Origin: Chrysomallon squamiferum
Taxonomy: Eukaryota; Mollusca; Gastropoda; Neomphalida; Peltospiridae
Length of the DNA: 64,000 nucleotides
Direction: 5' to 3'
NCBI GenBank assembly: GCA_012295275.1
Contig: CM022676.1
Coordinates: 10,761,086-10,825,085 of the forward strand
Part shown: positions 12,500-25,100 of the stretch, piece after piece
How the letters are laid out: every line of letters starts with the position of its first letter
Position numbering within the stretch: position 1 is the first letter of the stretch
Notes under the pieces: model-generated
Seen by the model: the letters and a program-made list of their open reading frames with translations, nothing else
What the model was told of the DNA's origin: nothing
Databases searched by the model: none
Made by a program: the position numbers and the translations under genes

Positions 12500-12569
12500 A
12501 TTATGAAGATTAACAAATTTATAATAATTCTTATTTTTGTCTGCATTGCATTTTCTAGAAGTATTTTAG
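12500..12569 (+). CDS. A2 exon: signal peptide
   Basis: Acceptor TTTTACAG precedes ATTATGAAG and the ATG is at 12503. It encodes MKINKFIIILIFVCIAFSRS..., a strong hydrophobic core. The donor is TTTTAG|GTGAGT, phase 1. The upstream acceptor implies a separate untranslated first exon that I could not place. Confidence 0.8.
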
Positions 12570-15500
12570 GTGAGTTAAATCCTTTTTCAATTTATTTATT
12601 TATTTTTTTCCTTACTTTTTAAGTCAGAATATAAACCTGTATATATATTAAATAATGAGGATTATTACTTGCATTACACTTTTTCACAGAAATATAATCT
12701 GACATACTTGTAAATTTTAGTTCAGTGAATGCTGGTTGTATTTATTTTAAAAAAAATTATATTTGGTTTTCATCTATGTTAAAATTTTAATTGAAATATA
12801 GACAATTGTGTTCTCATAAACTGTGGCATTAATCAAACAGAAAATGAATTGAGGACAAACTGTTGTTTTTATTTATTTTTGACTGGTGTATATCAACTAT
12901 CTGTTATGAATTTTGTAGGAAACAGTACTTGGTTACTGCTACTACAAGTGTGTCATAAGACTCCATGCCCAGATGTTAGAATCTTAGGCTGTTACTTAGT
13001 AGTTGTGTCTAGGTCATAAGCACTTAGTCCATAACCATGGTTTATTATTAATACTATTATAATTTTTATTTTATTTTTATGTTTCTTTATAGGAAAAGGG
13101 GAAAAAAGAAATAAGAAATCAGTTTTATTTATGATTGTATTTAAACTGAAATAAAAATGCTAGAAAACATAACAAATTGTAAATACACATACAAACATTC
13201 ACACTTACAACTATTATTTCAGGTCAGTATGTCATTACAAAATCTAAAGACACAGTTCTAAATGGATCATCATTAACAATTACATGTAATACGAGCAGAA
13301 AGGTAGGTGGAATAGCTTGGACACGGGGTGATAATAGCTTCCTTGTTTCACAAGGATCAGGTACAAGTTGTACTGGACATATGCCACCACAATACGACTT
13401 CACATGTTCCCAAGGGATTTTATACAACTTAACAATACCCAGTATTACGTTCATTGAAAATGGAATAGATTGGAGATGTCAGGGTGAATTTGGAGGAGAT
13501 GACAGTAATACCATCATTGTAAATGTTACTGGTAAGTTTTGATAATTGTAGTTGTTTGTATGAGGTTGATAGTTTTATCTCATCCAAAAGAATTATAAAA
13601 ATTATTTCATACATTTTAGCAGATATCTTAACGTGTAATAAAGGAAAGAGAATATTTTCTAGAAAGCATTTATATTTTTGTTCTTTATGGGTGTCTGTTC
13701 AGTAAGGAAGAAATTTAACACATTGCTAGTTTACATCAAATTAATTTAATTCCTCAGATTTTCTGATATAATTTTTGATATTTTCTGGAATTACAATACA
13801 CACTTCCTTTAACATACAGTTAACCTTAGTTAACTCAAGTGTTTATTTGTTGATAACCTCATTCTCTCAAGATGAAGCTCTGGTCCTGTTTAAGTTAGTC
13901 ATAATTGGTAATAATAACCTTTGAATAATCAAACATCCAAATAATCAAAAACCTCTATTTATTCAAAGTTGTTTATGGTCACAAACAGCTGATTTAATAG
14001 TGTTAATTAATGTTTGAAATGTTAGTCTATTGTTTCACTTGTTAAATATGGAACAATAGATCATTGATTAAGTGAAATAAAATATGCCCCCTCCATTTCT
14101 GTTTTTTACAGTATCTTTACATAATTGCATAAAGTTCACTGATAGATGTTAGCTTTTGCTGTTTAAATGCCAGTTAATGTTTAACATCTGTTGAATTGTG
14201 AAAAATCGCATCTTTGTAAAGAGGGTCCCTTTTCTGCTTTACGAGCCCTGTCTAATGTTTTCCAATACACGTCCTTCGGTTTCAGGTGCCAGTGTTCTGA
14301 CTGTTGTTCTTTGGCTGTTGGATTCTCAAAGGCTTGGTATAACACTTTGTATATAAGTACTGATTCATTTCATATTGGGATATCACACCACCGATGTTAT
14401 GGTTAATTGGTGACATCTTCAGTTGAGAAACCAACGTGTCACATTTATCAGTGATGATCTGGCCCTCATAGGCCAGACATTTATGTGCACATTTTCACAT
14501 TTCAGGTGTCAATTTTTTTTTGTCAAACAGAATACTTTTGGTGGTTCTGATGAGCAAGTCATGATTTTGACAGATATACAAGATAAATAAAGATAATCAT
14601 AAAAGAGAAAAAAAAAAAAAAACAACAAGAAAATTCTGAGTAGGGTGAATGTACTTTAGAGGATGGACAGTCAAACTTCTCTTTTGTTGTTTCTAATATA
14701 TTGCATAATGGATTGTTATCACTGTAGGAGATCCTTTAATCCTTATCATATTCTTTTAAGAGAAAAAATATTATAGATATATATAGATATATGTCGGTAT
14801 GTTAAGAAAACATTCAGCTCTAGGACACCAGTAAATGACATGTTTTATTGGATTGAGCCTTAAGAAAGAAACAAAATAAGACCAACATTTTTGAAATTCC
14901 TTGAAAATTGAAGGAGTTGAGGCAATTTCAAATGCTGGAAAATGTACCAATTTTTTTCTTTTTGTTTTATTATGTCATTTGGCCAAATACTATGATCCTG
15001 AATAAAAAATTAACATGATAAAAATGCCTATATCACCTGAAATAGTGGAAAGTGCATAATTGTAAATATCTGTCTTCTGTTTTGCATAACATTAAGACTT
15101 TTGAACTACAATGTATATACTAACTTAATTATACATCTGATGATAAACATTTTTCACAAAGTGACTGAAATCTTACAGTAATGAACTTTACCTAAATATT
15201 CAAAGAAGTGATTGATTTCCACATAAATTTCACAAAGTATGTGAAACCTTACAGTAATAAACTTAATATTTTGTGACACTCACAGTTTGAAAATAATTAT
15301 TTTTACATAGGCGCCACTTCAGCAATTGTTGTTTTGTTACACAACCCTATTACTAATATTGAGATTAACACAGTATTTCATATTACTAATAAATAAAATA
15401 CAATGAAATAAATATAAATAATAATAATCTTCTTTCTTTTTTTCGATCTATGTTTCTTTCCATTTGGAAGTAAATGTTTTACAATGGTAAAAATTAGTAC

Positions 15501-16781
15501 TTATTAATTTTCAAGATTTCAATCTTTATTGTTTTATTTTTCATTTTCAAGTTCCTTTGCAGAAAGTCTCTATAACAACTGGGTCAACTCCAGTAAAGCC
15601 AGGAATTCTTACACAGATGAACTGTTCAACCAACCCTTGTTATCCAGAAGCTGTAATCACATGGACTTTAGATGGTACAGAGATAACAGACGGCATTACC
15701 AGCTCCACTGAGACAATTGCTGACTCTGGTATTGTAACAAGGAGCAGTTTCAATAAAAAGTATAGTATAGAAGATAATGGGAAAAGTTTGGTTTGTTCAG
15801 CTGCTAATGGTGCATATGATGTGTCATCTAACATCACCCTTATTGTCCGAGGTAGGTTTCCTTCACGTTAACGCATACTTATCTTACAGACCTTACATAC
15901 AAGGAACTTTGAAAGTTTATTTCAGAATTTTCTAGTTAGTTGTCACTGTTAGATATTATGAATCTTTATTATTTATTTATTTTTTATTTTTTTTATTTAC
16001 TATTATTGCTTTTATCGTCTGCTTCTACATGTGTCTTAATTAAATATTACTTAACCATATTTTCAACTTGTATTTAAAATATTATGCTATCCTAAATTTA
16101 ATACTGTGCAAACATTCATAATTGATGATTAATATTTTATTACCTACATCGATAATGTGCAAATAAACCTCAAGAGTGGGACACCCATTTTTCGTAAGGT
16201 TCAAAATTTAGCAAATTTGCCAAAATTATGACTAGAAATGGCGAGACAGGACGTCAGAAAAATACTGAAACAGAAACAAACGAGTCAAGGTGAAGTTTTG
16301 CAGAAATTGATACTTTTATGATGTCGGTACTGACACCAACATCAATATTTAATCACACTATACTGACAGTAAGTCTCACAGAGTGTTCATTACAAATTTG
16401 TTGTGAATAATTTTGAGTCATCGAAGCATTAAGCAGACCCAAAGAAGTCAAAAGATCAGCTGTATAAATTACTAATATTCAGGTGGGGTTTTTTTTATTT
16501 TTTTTGTGATTTTTAGTTTTATCTTAATTTTTTTTAACCAGTCATTAAGAATTAAAACAAAAATAAAAAAAATAAATAAAAAATTATGACACACCATTTC
16601 CTTTCTGTCGCGATAATGTGACAGAATCTGTTCCTTATTAGTGTCATTTCAGCCTGAAATCTGTTTGTTCTGTTGACTTATCACAACAATAATATGCAGT
16701 TTTATATACGATATATATTTCCTGAAAAGCAAAATTATCTTTAATTTGCTTATTCCTCTCCTTCATTTAAATGAAGATGGT

Positions 16782-16829
<48 letters not shown>

Positions 16830-17689
16830 GAAGAAAAGAATAAAATGATGACTATTTACTTTAATCAATATTCATAAAATCTAGCAAACTGTTTGTGTTA
16901 TCTTTTCATGTAGATATTATCTCTATACAAAGTTTATTTTGTCTTTCTCATTTACACCTTTTCAATCATAAAGATATTTTTATTCCTTTTTCTTATCAGC
17001 TTTTGTAGGACAAAAAAATCTTTTCAATCGAATTGTGTGATTTATTTGATTAATTAATGCCGGTATTTGTCTCAAATTGACTCTCACTCGGGAAACTGAA
17101 AACCGTTTAGCGCAGTATTACTCCACGATTAAATAAGATGAAATATGTTTTTACTTGTTCCAGGTGCTGAGATATATATATATATTTTTTCATTTGTCTT
17201 TGTTTATGGTGCAGTTTTATATAATACATTCAATATTTTAGATCAAATAAACGGAAGTGGTTCTGTATCTTCTATATTTTATGTAATAATCACGTAAGTA
17301 ATCTTTTGACTGTTTTCTTCTTATTAGTTATGTTATTACTGAATATAATATTCATTGTATCAGTTTTTCTCTCACTTTATCTAACTATATGTATCGATCG
17401 GTCCATAGTTATGACATCTTTCTCATGTCTGTGGGTTCCTGTGATTCTATTTATCTACTTTTCTCTCTCAGACTGTCTTCTTTCTAAGCGATTATGAGTG
17501 TCTATATGTATCAGTGTATATATACTACTATGTCTTTTCGTAAATTGTCCATGCTATCTTTCTCTGTGTATTACTCTCCAGTCTGTATATACGTGTATGT
17601 AATAATTCTTCGTTTATGATTTTCTTTTCGTATTTATTTGCTCTTTCTTCAGGTTTATCAACACTTCAGTCATCACTGGCTTGTTGTAG
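12503..17689 (+). CDS. Gene A2: intact two-Ig-domain, probably GPI-anchored surface protein (254 aa)
   Basis: Exons 12503-12569, 13223-13531, 15552-15851, 17242-17293 and 17653-17689 join in consistent phases (1,1,1,2) into 254 codons plus TAG. Residues 1-23 form a signal peptide. Ig1 (about 23-126) has C44, W55 and C108 plus an extra pair, C72 and C84, and N-glycosylation sequons at N36, N45, N91 and N123. Ig2 (about 126-226) has C150, W163 and C207 with an extra C155. Residues 229-236 are NGSGSVSS, candidate GPI attachment sites, followed by an 18-residue hydrophobic end with no cytoplasmic tail. All splice sites are canonical GT-AG. This is the best-preserved member of subfamily A. The family resembles small IgSF adhesion or immune surface proteins; ligand and role cannot be read from sequence. 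A single transmembrane anchor without a tail is the main alternative. Confidence 0.8.
12570..13222 (+). other. A2 intron 1
   Basis: AT-rich intron. No exon or repeat of note is seen. Confidence 0.6.
13223..13531 (+). CDS. A2 exon: first Ig-like domain
   Basis: This 309-nt, phase 1-1 exon starts after TTATTTCAG|GTCAG. It encodes GQYVITKSKDTVLNGSS, then LTITCNTS, GIAWTRG, GTSCTG, DFTCSQG and WRCQG. The four Cys in this spacing are conserved in A1 and M2. The donor is ACTG|GTAAGT. Confidence 0.85.
13532..15551 (+). other. A2 intron 2
   Basis: This 2.0-kb intron is about 1 kb shorter than A1 intron 2. Patches are homologous to A1. No further exon is seen. Confidence 0.6.
15552..15851 (+). CDS. 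A2 exon: second Ig-like domain
   Basis: This 300-nt, phase 1-1 exon lies between TTTTCAAG and CGAG|GTAGGT. It encodes VPLQKVSITTGS, MNCSTNPCYPEAVITW and SLVCSAANG. The extra Cys five residues after the first canonical Cys is shared with A1 and M2. Confidence 0.85.
15852..17241 (+). other. A2 intron 3
   Basis: This intron contains (TAA)n at about 16784-16825. A conserved acceptor (TTGTTCCAG) at 17163 opens a frame that runs into the GPI-type exon without a stop, so a longer exon 17164-17293 is possible. It would insert a YIYIFSFVFVYGAV-like hydrophobic stretch. Confidence 0.5.
17242..17293 (+). CDS. A2 exon: GPI-cassette part 1
   Basis: This 52-nt exon follows AATATTTTAG and ends ATCAC|GTAAGT (phase 1 in, phase 2 out). 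It encodes DQINGSGSVSSIFYVIIT: small polar residues then hydrophobic. Confidence 0.7.
17653..17689 (+). CDS. A2 exon: GPI-cassette part 2 and stop
   Basis: This 37-nt exon follows TTTCTTCAG. It encodes TFINTSVITGLL then TAG and is conserved with A1 (7757-7793) and M1 (22109-22145). Confidence 0.75.
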
Positions 17690-18687
17690 ATCTGCTTACT
17701 GCTCACAGATAGATAAAAACTGATTTATCAGATGCTCACCACAAACTGAATTAAATTCTTGTTTCTTTGTTTGGATATCATACTCATTAGTATTAGTATT
17801 GTTATTTATTAGTTATATACATATGTATTAATATGAGTAATAGTTAAAGATTTTATTTCACTAGTTAAACATTCTTAAATGAAATGTATTACACAAACAC
17901 ACACATAGACAGACAGACAGATACACACCACGCATGAGGGGTTTCTACAAACTAGTTTCTAAGGCAACATAACAGTCTACTTAGATGGAGTTACTAATAT
18001 GATACTATTTTGTGAAAGTTATTTTTACAATAATTGTATAAATTGTTTTGGCAGTGATAGAAAGTTTGTTATGCAAATTATAATTATTATTAACGTAATA
18101 TTTATGAATGCTCTCTTTATCGTTTGTAAGGAAAGAGTGAACTGGTATGTATATCTGTAAAATACTGCTTAGAATGATAAATCACAAGTAACTGCGTACT
18201 GAGAATGCTGGTACGTTTTCACTACATTTCACAGCATCTCAGAAAAGAGACATTTTTAAAGAACATGCTAATAGTTTTTGAAGTTTTTTGTCTTGTATGA
18301 ACACAATTTAAATAGTTTCACCGATCAGCTATGATATTAACTCTTTTTTCACGTTGTTTCTATTATTTTAACTGAATACTTTCTCTGCTTCAATTGTAAT
18401 GTGTTTAATGGTATGCATTCTCTTGAAAATGCTAATAAACGTATGTTCCTTTTTGAAATAATTTTGAAATAACGTTATAAAATTATTGTAATTCATTGTT
18501 AAGTGCGAAATATTTTAATTTACATGACCCATGTACACATTTTAATGATAAATAGTTTCACATTTCATTTTTTCTTATTTTTGTGATTAAATTCGTTACA
18601 TTTTATAATGCTTTGTATTTATTTTGAAAAGTTATTAAAATTTTGATTTCGTTAGACTTACATTTATTTTAGAAATACATTTGACAG

Positions 18688-18774
<87 letters not shown>
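18688..18774. repeat. (CT)11-(TA)6-(GA)25 palindromic microsatellite
   Basis: CT dinucleotides, a short TA bridge, then GA dinucleotides. The two arms are perfectly complementary and could form a hairpin of about 20 bp stem. Confidence 0.9.
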
Positions 18775-19512
18775 TGTCCATATTACAGTTTGTTATTTTG
18801 TTATGCAATTCACGTTTTTTTTCGTCTACCTTATGTAAATAAATAAATAAATAAATAAATACTCTAAAATAAAAAATAATTATAATAATAATAATAAAAA
18901 CGAACATTTTAGGATACATGTTAATACTATTCGTGTAAAAAATTAAATTCAATTTTTAATTATCTTATTTTTATATAGTCTCTATCTGGTATCAGTTGAT
19001 TAGTCTTTGAGTACGCTGACGGGTTATATTGATTCTACTTATGAAATCATCTGCTCATTCTGATTTTGTGAATTATAGTCCTTGACCTTTGTGCTCTGAG
19101 TTTGTTTTGAAAAGTTATTAAAATGTTCTGATTTGTTAGCCTTACATTTGTTATTTTAGAAATACATTTGACTATAAACTTCTCAAATAAGCACAGCTGT
19201 TGATGCTTACTGTTGTTTTTATTGTTCCGTGCTTTGAAAATTGCGATTGTATTATTGCGTTCACGCTTTATGATTATGAGTTTGCATCTAGTTTGTCCAT
19301 AAAATAATTATATTGTCGTGTACTTGCTTATGGCCATGCATTAAGGCATTAATATAATGTAAACTGGCTAATACATACATATAGACATATATAATCACTT
19401 GGGAAAAAGCTACAAAAGTAGACTAGTGAGACATTCGAGATCGGTGGAAACTACCAAGGAGACAGTAGGTGTCGTAGTCTCGTTTCTTTATCACTGTCAA
19501 TAAATTAACTCA

Positions 19513-19516
<4 letters not shown>

Positions 19517-19593
<77 letters not shown>
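19517..19593. repeat. (CT)38 microsatellite
   Basis: Uninterrupted CT dinucleotide run. Confidence 0.95.
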
Positions 19594-19595
<2 letters not shown>

Positions 19596-19605
19596 GTATT
19601 TTAAA

Positions 19606-21780
19606 AATAACCCAACATACAGAAAAGAGAACATTTTAATAACTTTAAAAATGTTTTATATACAAATCATTAACAAATGTAACTATTTTAAAGACAAATA
19701 TTAAAATAATAGAAGAAAAAATTGAAAGCTTTATTGTCAGTGTTGAAATTCGAAACATTCAGTATGTGCATAATTAAGACGTGTACATGGAGCATGGATA
19801 TTAAAGCATTTCACACATAGTTTCTATAATGTTATGAAATGTACTGGCGCCCAGAATTAATCTGGAACGATAACTGATTTTTTGGTATGTCAAAGATCGC
19901 TCGACAAAAAAAAAAAAAAAAAAAAAAAAAATTGTATTAAAACAACAACAACAAAAGCTCTGGTTGATAACCGTCTGAATGTTTTTTTTAGCAGAAATGA
20001 TAATAATAAATAAATAGATAACTAACTAATAAATAATAACCTTTGAAATTCATGTATTGCATCATTGTATTATTTTAAAGATTAGTCTCATAATGCAGAT
20101 GAGTTTATTTTATCCGTTTTAACGCGAATAGTGAAAACCTGGCAGCTTAGTAAGGCACGCCATGCTGTACGAGTGCGTGAAAGAACATAAAATACAAGTT
20201 AGGCACACGTCAAAATTCAGAGTCTTTTTAATGACATGTTCAAAAGAAAATTTAACTTTGAACAGACTAAATTCAAACAGAGAAACATTTCAATTAAAAT
20301 AAATAAAGTAGAAATAACACCACAATTGAAATTTGAAACTGTTTAAATATGGAACCAAAAAAAAATTACATTAAAGCACTTAACGTTTAACAATGAATTT
20401 CAATAATTTTATAAATATTAAAACACTTTAATAACTGTAAGAATACTAACAACCAACGTCAACACTTTTCTTATAAAATTGTCTTCTTTTCTGAAATGCT
20501 TTGAAATGTACTGAAAATATACCAGCATTCTAACTGATGACTTACCTCTGATTTGTAATTCTAACAAGTATTTGGCACATGTATACTAATTCACTATTTA
20601 CTTACAAATGATAAAAAGAAACTCGTAATTATTACGTAACTAATAATTATAATCTGCTTAACAAACATTCTATTACCGCCAGAAAAAGTTTTAAATTCTA
20701 TCCAATTATTCTAAAAATAACCCAACATACAGAAAGGAGAACATTTTAATAACTTTAAAAATGTTTTATATACAAATCATTAACAAATGTAACTATTTTA
20801 AAGACAAATATTAAAATAATACAAGAAAAAAGAGAAAGCGTTATTGTCAGTGTTGAAATTCGAAACATTCAGTATGTGCATAATTAAGACGTGTACATGG
20901 AGCATGGATATTAAAGCATTTCACACATAGTTTCTATAATGTTATGAAATGTACTGGCGCCCAGAATTAATCTGGAACACTAACTGATTTTTTGGTATAT
21001 TAAAGATCGTTCGACAAAAAACCAAAAAAAAAAACAAAAAAAAACCACGAATTGTTTTTATCTTTATTTGACCAAAAGCTCTGGTTCATAACCGTTTGAA
21101 ATTTTTTAGCAGAAATGATAATAATAAATATATAGATAACTAACTAAATAAATAATAACCTTTGAAATTCATGTATTGCATCACTGTATTATTTTAAAGA
21201 TTAGTCTCATAATACAGATGAGTTTATTTTAGCCGTTTTAACGCGAATAGTGAAAACCTGGCAGCTTAGTAAGGCACGCCATGCTGTACGAGTGCGTGAA
21301 AGAACATAAAATACAAGTTAGGCACACGTCAAAATTCAGAGTCTTTTTAATGACATGTTCAAAAGAAAATTTACCTTTGAACAGACTAAATTCAAACAGA
21401 TAAAAGCTTCAATTAAAATAAATAAAGTAGAAACAACACCATAGTTGAAATTTGAAACTGTTTAAATATGGAACAAAAAAAAGTACATTAAAGCACTTAA
21501 CATTTAACAATGAATTTCAATAATTTTATAAATATTAAAACACTGTAATAACTGTAAGAATACTAACAACCAACGTCAACACTTTTCTTATAAAAATGTC
21601 TTCTTTCTGAAATGCTTTGAAATGTACTGAAAATATACCAGCATTCTAACTGATGACTTACCTCTGATTTGTAATTCTAACAAGTATTTGGCACATGTAT
21701 ACTAATTCACTATTTACTTACAAATGATAAAAAGAAACACAGTTTTAAATTCTATCCAATTATTCTAAAAATAACTGTCA
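19606..21780. repeat. 1.1-kb direct tandem duplication in the 3' flank of M1
   Basis: Copy 1 (about 19606-20706) and copy 2 (about 20707-21780) share long near-identical text, for example AATAACCCAACATACAGAAA at 19610 and 20711. Copy 2 lacks about 70 bp near its end, and small indels separate the copies. A diverged relative lies at about 62890-63440 before the M4 exon, so this is 3' flanking DNA of the gene family. Confidence 0.85.
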
Positions 21781-22108
21781 AAATATTATAAGATCAGTCC
21801 TTCACACTAAATAAGATATTGTATTTACTTACAAATTAAATTCTAGAACCATATATATGTAATATATTTCATTTAGGGATATATAACTGGAAAAACTTAA
21901 AACAATAAAATAAAATACAATCATATTAATACATTAATAAATATACAAAGTAAGTTGTAATACTAATACTAATACTACTACTACTGCTAATAATAATAAT
22001 ATTGAAGAAAAAACCTAAAGAAAGAAACAAGAATATAATTGAGATTGTTGTCAATATTTCATACATCTCATATCTCCGTGTTTATCTATCTCTGAGGAGT
22101 CTGTAGAT

Positions 22109-22145
22109 CTACAGCAAACCAGTGATGACTAAAGTGTTGATAAAC
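22109..22145 (-). CDS. M1 exon: GPI-cassette part 2 and stop
   Basis: The minus-strand 37-nt exon follows CTTTCTTCAG and encodes TFINTLVITGLL then TAG. The coding sequence is the same as in A1 exon 7757-7793. Confidence 0.75.
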
Positions 22146-25100
22146 CTGAAGAAAGATAAAATAAAGATAAAATGATAAACAAAGAATTATTAGACACACG
22201 GAAATAAACACAGACACAAACAAGAAAGGCATACAGACATCAAAAAAGACAACATATGTAGATAGACATCATTACATACACTGATACAGGCACATCTTTA
22301 CATGTACATATAGATAATACATATATACATACATACACAAGTACTTGAAGACGGACCGACAGAAAAGTAGATATACAGAATCACAGAAACATACAGACTG
22401 AGCGATACTAGACATAGGTACAGATGATACATGCAGATATACTGAGAGGAAAGCTGATAAAATTAATAATACAATAAAATAACTAATAAAAAGAAAATAG
22501 TTACAAGACTACTTACGTGATTATTGCATAAATCATTGAAGAAAATGTGGAATCGCTTCCGCTTATGTACTCTAAAATAAATAAATAAATAAATAAATAA
22601 TCCTTTAATTACTACCAAATATCTAGCAGCACACATATACTCATATCTTTCAAGCACGTCTATCTCCAGAAGTGAAAGTCTTGTCCCAGTCAAGCACTTA
22701 TATTCGTTCTTAATGACCTTCAAAAATTCAAATGCTGACAACAGTAAAAACCTGTTTCTCAAAGTTTTTTTGCGGTCCTAGACTATTGATTTAATTGAAA
22801 TTAGCCTCCGAAAACTCAAAGCAGAGAATTGTAAGTTGTTCTTTAAGCAGAATAAAATTAACTTGCTATAGGTCATCTGTCTATGTAAGGCGAAGGGCTT
22901 CTTTACATAATATATATTTGCATACAGCCTCAAAGAACTGCCATAGTGAACTATTAACTCTTACTCATTAGTGTTTCTTTGTATTTACAAAGAAATGTAT
23001 TGTGGGAAACATGTTATTTGCAATTTAAATGTGAGTTAAGAGAATTGTACGAATTATGCTTGTAAATATGAATACATACATACATTCATATATAGATAGA
23101 TAGCTAGATATATAGATATATGCTTATATATACAGACCTGTACATGTATATTCATTAGAAGAAACTGCTGTAAATATTTGAATTCCCTGAAAATTAAACT
23201 ATTTTATTAATACTTTTCAGTTTTGAATTATCAAGGTGTATCTGTGTCTGTACAAACATACACACAGGCGAAACTCGTCTAACAGTCACCTGTTCAAAAT
23301 CCCACCACAAATTCCCCCAAAAGCATTTCCTTCTTTAAATGAGCTGTTCTGTGCAGTCACTGGTTTATAACCGCCAGCAGCCAATGTTTTTCACTGAAAA
23401 TAATCAACTGAACCTACTATAATGGTCACAGCTTTTCAATATTTCCAACTCTAAGTTCTGCCAAATATATATTCAGTTACCTCTATGTCACAATGTTACA
23501 GTGGTAATTCGACTGATTATAATAAATTGTAATTTATGTTTAAAATAGATTTTTTTTTGAAGAAAAATATGTTGATTTTACTTTTATTCCCATCTTGCTA
23601 CATATTTTATGAGCTTTCCAATGGGGCTAAAAGCAGCCAGAGCTTAATGCTTGCAAAATATTTAACATGGTTTTCACTGTTGAGTTAAAGCAAAAGTGCT
23701 ACGTGTAGTGTTTAAAACATCCTGTTTTACAAGTGCAGGTTATTATTTCACAGACACACTCATGATCAAAGAAACAACAACACTCTGTTTATGAGCAAAT
23801 CTTTATCTTTTTCTCCATGCAATTCATAAAGTTTTTGTCTGCTTGTAAGCCAAATTAACAGAGGTTAAAAAACACTGATTCTGCACTGACTGGCTGAACT
23901 CTAACTGTCTGCCACTAACCAGTTAAAGAGAATGCATATAACATTGGCTGGGACTTTTACTGAGACTAGGATGTCAGCAATGACCACTAAGTTGGTATCA
24001 TCCATGTCAGTGGTATCCATCATTTTCCCTGAGTCAAACACGTTCGTTATGGCTGTCTTAAGTCTGTGTTTACTCAGATTCCACAAACTTGCATAATTTA
24101 CGTTAATTTAATAATGAAATGTGTTGATTAGATGAGATCATATTATATTGTGAAAAGAATCATTTTCAAGCATTCTTGACCAGTTTTTAGTTAGTGGTTT
24201 TGCATATAAAGATTTCAGAGGGTTTTATTAAGAACAGTGGAAGGGGAACTGAGGTTACATGAATGATTAGCACAAGGTTAGGGCTAACAATGTGATTATG
24301 TTACTTACTGCTTGATGGTGTTGTTTCTGTTGTTGTCGATTCTAATATAAACACATTTATATAAATAAAACAGATAATGTGTATGAATTAAGCTTTAGTA
24401 TGGTAAAAACAAGTGAAGTGCAGAAAAAACATTTTAAAAAAGAAAAAGAAAAATATCCAATAGATAATAATATTAATAGTATTATTATCACTATAATATC
24501 AAAGGACAAAATGATGCAAAAAGTGTAATCTGATTACTAAAACTAGACAAGTAACAGTAATATCTAATTTACAGATTATAACTGTTATCAGATCAAATGT
24601 AAATATTCTGTTCCGTCTCATTAAAACATCCATACAGGACATTTCACAACAAAACACACTGACAGCACAGGTCAACAATTGGTAATTTCTGGGTTCAAAC
24701 CATACATACTCAACATATGTATTGGTGAAACTTTTCTGATGATCAACATTATTGTAATTCTGTCTGGTAGGATGTTGGCTCTCTGCTGTATTGTTGCTCA
24801 CATCAGTTTTATTCAGTGAATCAGTGACTGACTGTTGACAAACTTCAGATTTTGTGAGTTCTTTACAGACATCTTTACTGGCTGGTTGATTTGCAGGTTT
24901 TACATTTGTCTGATTATATGAGTAATCTTCAGAACTTTCATTATCTTCATCACTTCCAACTTTACCAGACATATTGTGTGAAGATTCATTAGCAATCCTA
25001 TCTTTGACAGTTTCTACATCTTCAGTGTCAGTGTACTCTTGAATATTACAATTTTCTTCTGCTTTGATATCAACAGATGCTTCAGTTTGAGACTTTTCAG

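Larger units (their letters stand above)
17690..22108. other. Convergent 3' flanks of A2 and M1
   Basis: No gene is seen. The A2 3' flank (18121-18300) and the M1 3' flank (about 20490-20600 and 21600-21700) are related in inverted orientation, sharing the segment around ACCAGCATTCTAACT or its complement. The region holds three dinucleotide tracts and the 1.1-kb tandem duplication described separately. Confidence 0.6.

Noticed and set aside
22463-22762. 99-codon minus-strand frame
   Set aside because: It overlaps the M1 GPI-type exon in a different frame, and the exon frame is the one conserved in A1 and A2.
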